Positions 1 to 9,107 of a stretch of 11,442 nt of DNA are shown here, piece by piece (the stretch's first letter is position 1; every line of letters starts with the position of its first letter). The DNA is from Leucogyrophana mollusca (Eukaryota > Basidiomycota > Agaricomycetes > Boletales). Location of the stretch: assembly GCA_021014945.1 (NCBI GenBank), contig MU266849.1, positions 3,544 through 14,985 of the forward strand. Reading direction: 5' to 3'. Both the position numbers and the translations under genes were made by a program. The notes below the pieces were generated by a model. The model saw only the letters and a program-made list of their open reading frames with translations, searched no databases and was not told the DNA's origin.

Positions 1-280
1 TTCCACGCTTCGGTGCGGCTGCAGACAGTAGGCTGACAATGTACAATAGTTTGGAGTCGTCTACAGAACTTTGGCTGAACAAGTACTGGGACAAAAACAC
101 ATATTTTCCCCTCTCACTTTGATTGTCTCCATATATTTTGTTTCATAACTCTGTTCTATTTAGTATGATAGGTTTCAGCATCTCGAAAATCTGCTGGAAT
201 ATGACATGTGAACTTGTACAATAACAGTTGACTAATGTAGTATCGTACGCCCTTCGCGCCAGTTGAAACCCTTAGCTACC
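1..280 (+). promoter_or_regulatory. 5' flank and probable promoter of the FunK1-type kinase gene
   Basis: This non-coding flank lies directly upstream of the first ATG at 281. It contains an AT-rich TATA-like stretch around 129-141 and short pyrimidine-rich tracts around 106-120. No open frame in it looks coding. The in-frame TTG at 263 is not a plausible fungal start, so 263-280 is read as 5' untranslated. The promoter role is inferred from position only, and no specific factor site is recognised. Confidence 0.3.
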
Positions 281-3062
281 ATGTCGCCTCATATATCCAC
301 CCTAGACTCCGTATACAAGATGAACGCAGTGCCAGTGCCGCTCGACGGACAGCTGGTTACCGATATGGACGTCTCTATGCGCAACGAACTCGCAGGCTTG
401 ATGGTCATCGATCCTGGCAAGGATCATTTATACGGAGCAATGATCAACGAAATTTTTCTTAGCTTTGATGGAGCCAGGGTATCGCCAACGGATCTCCACG
501 TCGCCGTGGGGGACATCCGACCTTGTGACCGAAACGACCATATGGCCTTACTCTGCATGAAGAAAGGTCCCCACGACAAAATACCATTGTACGACAGTGC
601 GACTCACCGCTGGAACTGGGCAATCCCAGAACGCCAAAAGAGAGCTGAACGGCCATCCAGGAAGGCCAAAAAGATGGGTAGGGGGAACGAGATGGGCGAG
701 GAGGACGACGAAGGTGACGGTGATGACGACGGCGAGGCTAGGGAGAGGACAAGCGCCGAGGTTGGAGAGACGAGGGCTGAAGAGGCCGGAGAGACAACAA
801 GTGACCAGGCTGGTGAGATGAAGGGGAACGGTGATGAGATGAGTCACAATGCTGAAAGCAGAGGCAAAAGGGAGCAGACGGACGAGAAGTGCAAGGGAGC
901 GATGAAAGGGAAGGGCCAAAAGGGGGGGAAAAAGACGCCGGAGTCAATTCTCGCAGCGTTTCTTAACGCAGTGGTGGAGGCCCTGATAGTTGCACTGGGA
1001 AAACTGGACAAAGACTTCAAGCCTCCGTTACGATATCGCGTCTGGTCCCCAGATTTTTCCACCCGCTTGATCAACTCCGGCGAGTTCAAGCGTAAGCCCA
1101 ATCTCATTCTTCTCGACCAGGAGGTGCGCCGAACTACAAAGGACGACGGGAAGAAGGTGATGTGGATGGACACGAAAGCTGTCGGCGAGCTCACAGTTGA
1201 AGCGTGGACGCCGTCAACAAGGATAGGGAAGACTGTCGACACGAAAGCGTACCTGATGATGCGGGAACAGCCATGGAAGCGCTTTTGTCTAGCACTGTCG
1301 TTCGCAAACTCCCAGCTCCGAGTTCACCTCTATGACCATTCTGGCTGCGTTGTCTCCCCTCCCTTCGATATCCACAAAGATCCCGCGTTTTTTCTTCATG
1401 TCATATCTGCCGTATCGTTCGGAAATCCCCAGTGCCTTGGATTTGATCCAACAATCCACATCACACTACCTCGTATAATCCCCGAATCTCTCACAGAGGC
1501 CAACCTCCCGGTAGCTCGTGCCGTCGACCAGTCCCCTAACCGCCCTCTCATAGGGTCCAAGACACCTCCCACACCCCACACATCCAAGATCACTACACTG
1601 TCGTCCTCTCGTCAATCGGACACTCCTATTGGCTGGATTCAAGTGAACGATAATCGATACAATATCCTAACGGCCCTGTTTCTCAGCCATGGGCTTGTGG
1701 GACGAGGGACTTGCTGCTATCTCGTGATGCGAGAGGGGCAGAGGTTCGTCATAAAGGATAGTTGGGTTGTGTCGGGGATGAATGAGGCCAAGATGCTGGA
1801 AGCAGTCAACGGTATCCGTGGAGTGCCGACTCTAGTAGAGTCGTGTGTTGTGAAGGTGGATGGCAAGGACGACGTAACTGAGCGGTACCGGCCGCAAAAT
1901 GTCAAGAACGTTGCGACTCTGGTCGCGAATTTTCGAACTCACATACGACTGGTCACAAAACCTCACGCGCGTCCCCTTACGGAATTCAAGACGAAGAAGG
2001 AGCTGGTATCCTGTCTCAGGGATATTGTAGAGAGTATGGTTATGGTTATTCTTATTTGAATGCTACTAACGTTAGATTTTACAGCGCTCAAATTGACTAC
2101 CCGAGACCGGGGGATTTTACACCGTGATCTCAGCGTTAGAAACGTCATGATTGTCGACAACGACGAGGGGATGGGCGAGGGACACATCATTGACTGGGAG
2201 CTCGCTGTCAAAATCAATGACACAAACGAGTACCAGATCTGGGGCGCTGTAAGTCACCCCACATATCACAATAGAGTAATATGCTCATATATATCTGTGT
2301 CAGGGTACCTTACCGTTTCTCTCCGTGGCCATCCTCAAGCAACTCATCGAAATATCCAACTCAGAGTCACGTGTCGGAAACATACAAGCCAGGAAAAAGA
2401 AGCTCCTCACCGTATCTGCTCCCCCCACATCTGACGCCATCTCTCGTGTTATCGTGCACACCCCCACGGACAACGTCGAGTCCGTTCTTTATATCTTCAT
2501 GTGGATCTGTATTCGATTTTCCGGTCCTGGCTGTGAGCGCGCGGATGACTCGTCATGGATGTACAAAAATTCATTGGTACATCGCTGGGCTCGTCTTGGT
2601 TCCGACAACATCAAGCTAGTGACGGATTCAAAAATGGCATTCACCGTTTTCCCGAATCGTGGCGAAGAGTTGATCGACGATCAGTTCGCACCCTACTTCG
2701 ACGATCTGAAGCCTCTTGGGCACACTTGGCTCGATGTTCATCGCCGTGCTGTCCAACAAAAGCGAGTTGTGACACACGACGAAGTCATCTCTACTCTGAA
2801 TGACTTTCTCGCAATAATGTCCGACCATGAAATACCTTGGGGTCTTGATGTCGCCAAGAAGGAGCTGAGGCAGGATAGCGAGGTGGTCAACAAGGCGTAC
2901 GCTGGCCTCGGTCTCAATACTATTGACTTCAACAATCTGTCTGCATTGGAAATTGAGCAGTCGCTCAACGGTGTTGAGAGGAACAAACGCACACGAGATG
3001 AGATTCGGACCACGCCTTTTGGAGCAGGTGTTGTATCTAAGCGATTCAGGGTGTCTGATTGA
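281..3062 (+). CDS. FunK1-type fungal protein kinase, 3 exons, 891 aa deduced
   Basis: Exons are 281-2033, 2085-2248 and 2304-3062; their sum (2676 nt) is divisible by three. Intron 1 (GTATGG...ACAG) has a perfect TACTAAC branch site at 2064-2070, and intron 2 is GTAAGT...CAG. The ATG at 281 (context CTACC-ATG) is the first in frame. A charged, disordered insert spans residues about 118-222. The kinase fold follows: nucleotide loop GLVGRGT (471-477), VIK lysine K492, the HIRLVT...PLTEF block, catalytic loop HRDLSVRN (597-604), metal-binding D621 in IIDWELA (DWE rather than DFG), GTLPFLS after the second intron, then the family-typical VESVLYIFMWICI segment. The C-terminus is basic (KRTRDE...SKRFR), possibly a nuclear signal. 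All core catalytic residues are visible, so it is probably an active Ser/Thr-type kinase. Substrates are unknown. FunK1 kinases form a large basidiomycete family; that membership is recalled, not searched. Confidence 0.9.
754..825 (+). repeat. 24-bp imperfect repeat x3 inside the FunK1 acidic insert
   Basis: Three successive imperfect 24-nt units encode AEVGETR-, AEEAGETT and SDQAGEMK. They sit in a Glu/Asp/Lys-rich linker (residues about 118-222). The linker also contains a run of seven G at 922-928, a site prone to length slippage. The segment separates the N-terminal region from the kinase core and has low-complexity composition, so it is probably disordered. Confidence 0.55.
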
Positions 3063-3229
3063 GGTCTCCTAGTTGTTATATTTCATACGTCTTGTATTTT
3101 GCGTCGTGTTAGCTTTGTTAAATCTTTGCATGGACTCAACCGCACCGGGAATGCCCGGGATCCTTAATTTACGCGTGACCATTGGTTTCCTTCTGCTCTG
3201 TCTTTCGCGTCAATTCTTGTCAAGTCATC
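3063..3229 (+). promoter_or_regulatory. Short intergenic spacer: 3' end of kinase gene and 5' region of the DUF6532-like gene
   Basis: This 167-bp gap lies between the FunK1 stop and the next same-strand ATG. It starts with T-rich sequence (about 3072-3128) suitable for 3'-end formation. It then has a GC-rich patch with near-palindromic CCGGGAATGCCCGGG at about 3146-3160 and a pyrimidine-rich stretch just before the ATG at 3230. Both the 3' end of one gene and the promoter of the next must fit here, so read-through or overlapping transcripts are possible. No defined factor site is recognised. Confidence 0.3.
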
Positions 3230-5802
3230 ATGGCGAGCAAGAAGGGTAAACACAAGCGTAAGTCCGCTACACCGGAGCCTCCTGACCCCATCGCAGGACC
3301 TCCCAAAACAAAGAAACAGAAGTCTCAAGCGAAGGCTCCCGCGTCGACTCTTACCCCTGATGATGGACTTCGTCGCTCGTCGAGATCAGGTGCGGGAGCT
3401 GGTGGAAGGATAACTCAACTGGAAAGGATATCAGACATATTGGAGGGAAATACTCGCGCTGAAAAACAGAGGGTTTTTGTGGCGGACGATGCCCCGCGTA
3501 ATCCACAGGCTCCAGCAAAGCCGCCTCCTAAGCAACGTGGTGCCAAGAAGGGTTCTAAGACCTCTGCGAAGGACTCGTCATCAAAGCCAACTATGGGGTC
3601 AAAAGCCAGTTGCTCAAAGAAGGTAAGTCGTGCCCCACCCTTAATGATCCCTTCACTCACATTCAACCTAGGACGCTGCAGTAGTCCCGTCAGTCTCAGC
3701 TCCGTTGGCTCCATCAGCCCCCTCGATTCCTGCCCCAGTCTTTCACCGACGTGATACACAAAGTCACTTTGGTTTCTTTGCTCCAGATGCTCACGTCGTC
3801 CCTCCCGGAACAGAACCAGACCTCCAGGCACTCAACAACCCTTACATCGCTGCCCAACGTTCAGATAATTCAAGCGCAAACAAGAGCAAGGGGTCGTCCT
3901 TGCATTGTGCTCCCAGTTATGCTTCCTCTTTTACCACCACTCAGTCCAGTGACACTTCTACTAGTCAAACTCAAGGCAACCCGAACCCGTTCCCCCCAAA
4001 CCGACATCAGCCACACGCAACCCAGCTCAACACGGACACACACACGTCTACCATCGATCCAGCCTTGCGTTCAACAATCAATCAGGTTGTTTCCGATGAC
4101 TCGTCCGGCAGTGAAGACGAGCGAGAGGGCGAAAGCCGCTCAAGCGAAGAGGATGAAGGTGACGACGAGGACGAGGATGAAGAGGGGGAGGGGGAGCACG
4201 GGGATCTGGCGGGAAAAGAGTTCCGTTTGGCGGAGACTCGAGCCGGGGGTAGCCACACCATTCAGCGAGGTACCAATGTTTGGTTTTCTAACGGAAAACG
4301 CTGATCATTCGAAAGGGTTCGTTTTCGAGCAACAACAGCCGGAAGATCAGCGTCAAGAGCCGCACCATATCGACTTGCCGCCGGACAATGAGTTTGAGTA
4401 TTCCCGTGACGAAGCAGACGCACAAGCCGCAACGAATCTCTGGGGCGAGGAGGAACCACAGGAAGATACGGTGCGCTTTAACTGTTTTAGCATATGATCG
4501 TAGCATTTATCGTTAACCAAGGAAATCGACAATACTCCCGACAACGGCACTCGAGCTCCCGACGACGTCCTCTCCCGCCACCACGCAAAGAACCGCCCTC
4601 CCCGTCTCCCCAACCCAATAACTCTCAACTCCATCCGCAACTCAACTCTAGACTACCAAGACAGTTCCTCCGACAACGAGGTTCACGTCAGGCCACCCCG
4701 CCGCTCTCGAACATCAAAGTCTGATGGGCCAAATCCCAAGCGTCTGGGATATTACCCTCCGCGCTGGAAGGATCTACTCGAAGACACGAAGGATGAATGC
4801 CGTACTATTCACGCACTTGAAAACCCGTTCCCCACTCGTCTCGCCGACCTCCACGGTTCGATCACTGAGAGTCTCATGTCTGTTGTATATGCATGGGACC
4901 AGCGACAGGAACGCCTAGAACCAGGTATGTCACTTACCGGTATACACTTCAGTTATTGTCACTCAGCGTGACACAGACATTTGGCCATTGCACAAACCTG
5001 ACATGGCAGTCTTGGTAAGTCCCGACGTTGATGTGCTCACTATGCTGACTTTGTAGCAGTTGCTAGAAGATATGTCAACCTGGCGCTCGGACTTGAAGAA
5101 GACCTGCATTATGCTCGTGCCCAATTTTTACGCCCTTTTCCCCCCGCCGGGCAACAATCTCTCGGATGAGGAACACTTGAGATTCACGAAGGATGCCGCA
5201 GCTAAATACCGCGAGGACGGTCAATTTTTGCACAACGGTGTGGACGAACTCGTAAGTACAGTCTTTTCGACTGTGATATTTCCGAACGACATATAACTGT
5301 AGGGGAAAACACAAAATCTCGCGAATCCCGCTCTGTTCGAGGCGGCCGTTACATTTTTCTACACTGGAAGTTACAGCATCGCTCGAAAGCGGCCGGAAAT
5401 ATTTCGTCATTCGCTCCCTTACTACTGCCTCGCTCTTGTTGGAACAGCGGTATTGTCCCTCATTTGTGTGCTCCGCTGATGAACTGACTCGGGTCATTGG
5501 CAGTATAACTGCGTTCTTGACGGCTTCGCAAAGCATGGCCCGAATAAGAAATTCCCCGATTTTTCTGGCAAAACTTACAGCTCACTTTTTTTGGCGATGG
5601 TTGCTATCATCGAACAGACTGCTGCACATCCTTATCACGGGCCCAAACTCGTGGCCAGGATGAAGGCGTGGGGTGCTGCGGGATGGTATGAAGTCGTCGA
5701 CTCTTCTTCGACTTACTCGCTGATGTTGTTACTAGGGCACAAGCAAACCAGACCGAATCTGTTACCGACGGCCACTCTCATTTACGAGTATTCCTGGACT
5801 AA
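3230..5802 (+). CDS. DUF6532-like basidiomycete protein, 9 exons, 725 aa deduced
   Basis: Exons: 3230-3622, 3672-4269, 4316-4470, 4522-4924, 4977-5014, 5057-5251, 5303-5449, 5504-5685, 5736-5802. The sum is 2178 nt, in frame throughout, and all eight introns (42-54 nt) are GT-AG. The start ATG has a strong context (ATC-ATG-GCG). The N-terminus is basic and disordered (GKHKRK, KTKKQK), then has a Ser-Arg/Gly-rich motif RRSSRSGAGAGGR followed by QLERISDIL (residues about 48-72). A dense Glu/Asp tract covers about 276-312. From about 454 on the protein is ordered: KRLGYYPPRWKDLL, WRSDLKK, FLHNGVDEL, NPALFEAAVTFFYTG, PYYCLALVGTAYNCVLDG, FPDFSGKTYSSLFLAMV, ending HLRVFLD. The order and spacing of these blocks resemble DUF6532 as I recall it. 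Function is unknown. Basic plus acidic tracts would suit a nuclear or nucleic-acid-associated protein, but that is inference. Confidence 0.75.
4522..4924 (+). other. Exon 4 of the DUF6532-like gene (no nearby ATG, splice-defined)
   Basis: This 403-nt stretch is open in the frame set by an acceptor at 4521 (AAG) but has no ATG until late, so simple ORF calling hides it. Its translation begins EIDNTPDNGTRAPDDV and ends with SLMSVVYAWDQRQERLEP, with ordinary globular composition. It joins in phase to exon 3 (donor GTGCGC at 4471) and to exon 5 (donor GTATGT at 4925, acceptor at 4976). The alternative frame, 4494-4724, gives an Arg/Pro/Ser-rich low-complexity peptide and is rejected. Confidence 0.75.
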
Positions 5803-6115
5803 TTCTATCACCTTGTACCTCAATGTTCGGAGCTTGTTAGATTGCCACTGCGTAGTTTGTTTGCAATGCTATCATTGTTATCTCATCTTATCTGTCTGCG
5901 ATGTGAGGTGACTAAGCCATTGGAAGTGGTATCTGTATATTATAGTAACTGGCTTGTGCATTGTTGTCGAGTGCTGTACAATCGATGCGACTGGGTCGCG
6001 CTCCACAGCAGTACACAGAAGCCGCAGGGGTATGTGACCTGCTCCCCAGACAGGACCAAGCTGTGGCACTGTGGTGCTGTACAGCTCTGGCCAGCTTTGT
6101 ACAAACAGGGGTGAT
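5803..6115. other. Convergent intergenic region, no gene seen
   Basis: This is the 313-bp gap between the stop of the DUF6532-like gene (+) and the stop of the TPR gene (-). I read both strands, partly to look for a continuation of the TPR gene (more repeats or a CHAT domain), and found none. Open frames here run out of the neighbours and have Cys/Trp-rich, non-family composition. The 3' untranslated regions of both genes probably share it. Confidence 0.5.
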
Positions 6116-7389
6116 TTACTGATGGAGGTTGTTGAGGGACGTGGAATGATTGGGGTGCCCTGGTGGACACAATGCCAGGGCTGCACGCAAGAGCTCCATG
6201 GCTTCGTCCAGGTCGGCTCTGTCGCCGAACCGCTTGAATCGAGTGGAAAGAGTGGAAGCGAGGTTGCGGAGGGACGTGGAGTGTTTGGGGTGCCCCGGTG
6301 GATGCAACGCCAGGGCTGCACGGTTCAATTCCATGGCTTCGTCCAGGTCGGCTCTGTGGCCAAACTGATCGAATCGAATGGAAAGGGTGGAAGCGAGGTT
6401 GCTCAGGGACGTAGAGTGACCGAGGTGCCCTGGTGGATGCAATGGCAAGGCCGCACGATTCAGCTGCATGGCTTCGTCCAGGTCGGCTCTGTTGCCGAAC
6501 TCCTTGAATCGAATGGAAAGGGTGTCTGCGAGGTTGTTCAGGGACGCGGAGTGCTTGGGGTGCCCCGGGGGATGCAATACCAGGGCCGCACGAAAGAGCT
6601 CTATGGCTTCGTCCAGGTCGGCTCCGTCGCCGAACTGATCGAATCGAGTGGAGAGGGTGGAAGCGAGATTGTTTAAGGACGTTGAGCGATTGGGGTGTCC
6701 TGGCGGACGCAATGCCAGGGCTGCACGTAAGAGCTCCATAGCCTCGCCCAGGTCGACTCTGTCGCCGAGCTGGTCAAATCGAGTGGAAAGGGTGTCAGCG
6801 AGGTTGTTCAGGGACGTAGAGTAATCGGGGTGCCCTGGTGGACACAATTCCAAGGCTGCACGAAAGAGCTGCATGGATTTGTCCAGGTCGGCCCTGTCGC
6901 CGAACTCGTTGAATCGAGTGTAAAGGGCGAGAGCGAGGTTGTTCAGGGACGTGGAGCGATTGGAGTTCCCCGCTGGACGCAAGTCGAGCGACACACGATA
7001 ATGATTGATCGCCTGTTCCAATTTCTCTCTATCACGGCTCTCCTCGAAATCGGAATATATGTTGCGGGCAAAGTCGTGTACGGAGCGCACAGCTGAAGGT
7101 TCCAACTCCCTCATTTCGCCCTGCCACCAAGGCTTGACCGAGCTCTAAGACATAGTGTCCCCGTCAGTACTGACAGTGTAGATCGATCAAATGAATCACG
7201 TACCTCGCCAACGACGGGACGTTCACCTTCGGTATGTGCAGTTCGTTTGACTTTCACAACGAGATGGCCTTCTTCGTAGGGTGGCTCCGACGACTGCAAC
7301 AGTTGAGGTAATCCTTGGACTGAGCACCTCGGACAGTATCTCTGCGTACCTGTGAGCGAGAATTCTGTCTTTCCTTCAGTGGATTCCAT
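6116..7389 (-). CDS. TPR-repeat protein, truncated fungal CHAT/TPR-type, 2 exons
   Basis: Read on the minus strand as 7389-7204 and 7144-6116 (404 aa deduced). The intron 7145-7203 has GTACGT, a TACTGAC branch site and TTAG. The junction keeps frame (VVGE then SSVKPWWQGEM). Exon 2 is a run of 45-residue tetratricopeptide units of the pattern PPGHP..STSLNNLA..LSTRF..FGDRADLDEAMEL.RAALAL, seven STSLNNL-type starts in all. TPRs are helical protein-binding scaffolds. In Agaricomycetes such arrays usually precede a caspase-like CHAT domain, but here the last unit breaks at NNLHQ-stop with nothing recognisable beyond. The ATG at 7389 is a best guess: exon 1 is not clearly similar to anything, and its LVVKVKRT...GERPVVGE stretch could be a remnant of a C2-like domain. 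It may be a short adaptor or a truncated, non-functional copy. Confidence 0.7.
6136..7080 (-). repeat. TPR-coding tandem repeat, 135-bp period
   Basis: The same landmark (GGGACGT or a close variant on the plus strand) recurs at 6136, 6271, 6406, 6541, 6676, 6811 and 6946, each exactly 135 bp apart. One unit codes one 45-residue TPR. Adjacent units are strongly alike at DNA level, not only in protein, which suggests recent duplication or gene conversion. The N-terminal-most unit (toward 7080) is the most diverged, and the array ends abruptly at 6116. Confidence 0.9.
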
Positions 7390-7410
7390 GTCGCAAGGCC
7401 TCCGAGATCA

Positions 7411-7871
7411 CTCTCACGAAGAATTGGCTGGAGGGGTATATGGTAGCGAAATGGAGGGGTATATGGTAGCGAAATGGAGGGTAGGCGTGTAGCGAAGTAG
7501 CTGGTTTGTGAGCAATTCGGCTGCTTGATGCAATGCACTATTATTACATGTGCGGTGTGATATAATGCCCGTCTGGAATCCCTCTTACGAAGGGAATTGG
7601 CTATTAGAGAGGTATATGTTGGCGAAACGAAGGGTACACCACCAGGTTGGTTGGAGGTATTTTTGATGTCCGACACAGGATGTTGGCTCAACCATGGGTG
7701 CGAGGCTGGCGCTCGCCGGCCCGCCGTGGGCGGTATCTCTCCCTTGATGCACGATGTCAGTCAACATAGAAGTGGAGCTCTTGACTGCGACGTCCATTAG
7801 AGAGGTATATGGTGACGAAATTAAGGGCACACCACCAAGTTGGTTGGAGGTCTTTTTAAGGTCTGACACTG
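7411..7871 (+). repeat. Dispersed repeat R1, three diverged copies
   Basis: Copy A is about 7581-7678, copy B about 7796-7871 and copy C (partial) about 7411-7480. A and B share about 76 aligned positions with roughly 11-12 differences, beginning ATTAGAGAGGTATAT and running through ACACCACCA and TTGGTTGGAGGT. They are offset by 193 bp, and weaker likeness continues into the downstream flank (GGATGT...GGGTG...TGGCG). C shares ACGAAG, AATTGGCT and GGTATATG blocks with A. The repeat is open on both strands: plus reads IREVY..E.KGTPP.WLEVFL, minus reads SNQ.GGVP...S.YTSL. The substitutions do not clearly favour either frame, so coding status is undecided. Confidence 0.6.
7432..7477 (+). repeat. 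23-bp perfect tandem duplication
   Basis: The 23-nt unit beginning AGGGGTATATGGTAGCG occurs at 7432-7454 and again directly at 7455-7477, followed by a partial third start (AGGGTA). It lies inside copy C of the R1 repeat and explains why that copy departs from A and B. Confidence 0.85.
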
Positions 7872-8074
7872 CAGAGGATGTCATGAGCTTGACTACGAGG
7901 TGGGTTGGCGGTAAACCTTTCCCTCGATACATGAAAACCGTTAGTACTTCTCATGTTGACAGGCTTGAGCGTCGGATGGAGACAGGGCGCCGAGCTTGTG
8001 AGTATTTGATTTTAGACTGGGACCTGAGAGCTCGAGAACTCGAGCGTTGGAGTCAGCGTCACGGTGGCGTCTGA
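7754..8074 (+). CDS. Uncertain small ORF overlapping R1 copy B
   Basis: This is a 106-codon frame with a true ATG. The first third is R1 repeat. The rest reads VGGKPFPRYMKTV and then a charged, helix-like segment RLERRMETGRRACEYL...RARELERW. No family is recognised and there is no visible intron support or clear third-position bias against copy A. It may be a remnant exon or chance. It is listed because it is the only plus-strand frame here with ordinary globular composition. Confidence 0.15.
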   Translation: MSVNIEVELLTATSIREVYGDEIKGTPPSWLEVFLRSDTAEDVMSLTTRWVGGKPFPRYMKTVSTSHVDRLERRMETGRRACEYLILDWDLRARELERWSQRHGGV

Positions 8075-8592
8075 AATTTGGAACAATTGGATCGTGTTCT
8101 ACACTGACCCGTGGTTCGAGGTGTACTTACATGGGGGAAGAGGACAGTGGTGTGTCCCTCTCCGTTCCTTTCTCTTGCTACGTCGCTCATTCTACGCAGG
8201 ATAGTCAACGCCGAACTGCATCAACCCAAATCAGAACAAGGTCCGTGTTCCTCCCTCTTCGTCTGTCATAACCGCTCCTCCTGCCCCTACGTCTCGCCCA
8301 CATGCACACAGACCGCTTTGCCTTCAATGGCACCCGAAGGCTCGGCGGCAGGGGAGTGGGGTTGCATATCAGGAAGACGGGGTGGGAGGGAGGTGGAGGT
8401 TGTGAAGGAGTGGGAGTTGTGAGTTGCGCAGGGGCGGCATTCAACACCATGCGCGTTGCGTGGGTGCTGGGCCCGGTGCTGGGAGGTTGGAGTTTTCATA
8501 GGGAAAAAGGTGGCTATGTGTAGAGGTAAGCATTTTCCACCATGCGTGCTTGCGCGCTGTGTTCACCATATTCTCCCGCCCGCCCGATATGA

Positions 8593-9107
8593 CATGCTCG
8601 CTCGCTCACCCCACCCATTCGCTCACTCGTTCTCCTTGCCGCCACTAGCTCCGCCCCGCCGCCACCAATTCCACCCCGGCGTCCAAGTACCGACTCCACC
8701 CCGGCATCCAAGTCCCACCTCGTCGTCCAAGTGATATCCTCCGCACCCGCCTGCACTCCTCCTAAGGCACGGGACAAAGGCAAAAACGGGGGCGAAGATG
8801 GAGTGGCGGGGGAGTATCGTTGGGGAGGCGGGGTTGGGGAAGTAGGCGCGGGCGTTTAGAGGTTGCATAGGCGAGTAACATAGGGGCCGGTATTCACTAC
8901 TGTGCACGCCCGTTCGCTCATTCGTCTCATGCTCGCTCGCCTACTTTTCTCGTTCATTCGTTCAACCGTTCGTCCACCAATGTTCACGTCTACTCCCCAC
9001 CACTTACTTTTCGCTCTCCGCCACGCCGTCCAAGTGATCTCCCCCCAGCCCATCTGCACCCTTCCTATTGCAGGACGAAGGCGAAGATGCGGCAGCGGGG
9101 AGGTGGG
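8593..9107 (+). repeat. Duplicated repeat R2, two diverged copies
   Basis: Copy 1 (about 8593-8815) and copy 2 (about 8928-9107) share an ordered set of blocks: CATGCTCGCTCGC, CATTCG.TCA or similar TCG-rich runs, GTCCAAGTGAT, CTGCACYCTTCCT-like, then GGCGAAGATG and a GGCGGGG-like run. Copy 1 also contains an internal imperfect 25-bp duplication (CCACCCCGGC.TCCAAGT at 8671 and 8696). Similar short blocks near 8435-8463 and 8529-8560 may be a further partial copy. Neither copy has recognisable coding or transposon termini. Confidence 0.5.
8808..8839 (+). other. Putative G-quadruplex motif
   Basis: Four G-runs of at least four bases occur at 8808-8812, 8822-8825, 8830-8833 and 8836-8839, with loops of nine, four and two bases. 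It sits at the 3' edge of R2 copy 1. Another G-rich cluster lies at about 8351-8400. The structural potential follows from the pattern alone; in vivo folding is not shown. Confidence 0.4.

Noticed and set aside
548..1242. Minus-strand ORFs 548-919 and 844-1242 as genes
   Set aside because: They lie opposite the FunK1 insert and kinase N-region. Their Ser/Leu/Pro-rich composition is the complement of acidic and Lys-rich codons.
4494..4724. 76-codon ORF with Arg/Pro/Ser-rich product as a small gene
   Set aside because: The other frame of this stretch is exon 4 of the DUF6532-like gene, open for 403 nt and in phase with both neighbours.
6071..6676. Plus-strand 201-codon repetitive ORF (FVQVGSVAEL.ESNGKG repeats)
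   Set aside because: It is the antisense shadow of the 135-bp TPR repeat. Its periodicity comes from the minus-strand TPR units, which have clear family character.
7294..7349. A further 56-nt intron in exon 1 of the TPR gene (GTACGC...TTGCAG)
   Set aside because: Removing it shifts the frame and gives an early stop. Leaving it in keeps the frame that joins correctly to the TPR exon.
281..7389. A new defence or conflict system formed by kinase, DUF6532-like and TPR genes
   Set aside because: The TPR gene is convergent and truncated with no effector domain, and no nuclease, protease or pore-forming domain is visible. Only proximity links the genes.
7411..7871. CRISPR-like or satellite array
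   Set aside because: Spacing between copies is irregular, copies are diverged, and the host is a fungus. It is better described as a small dispersed repeat.
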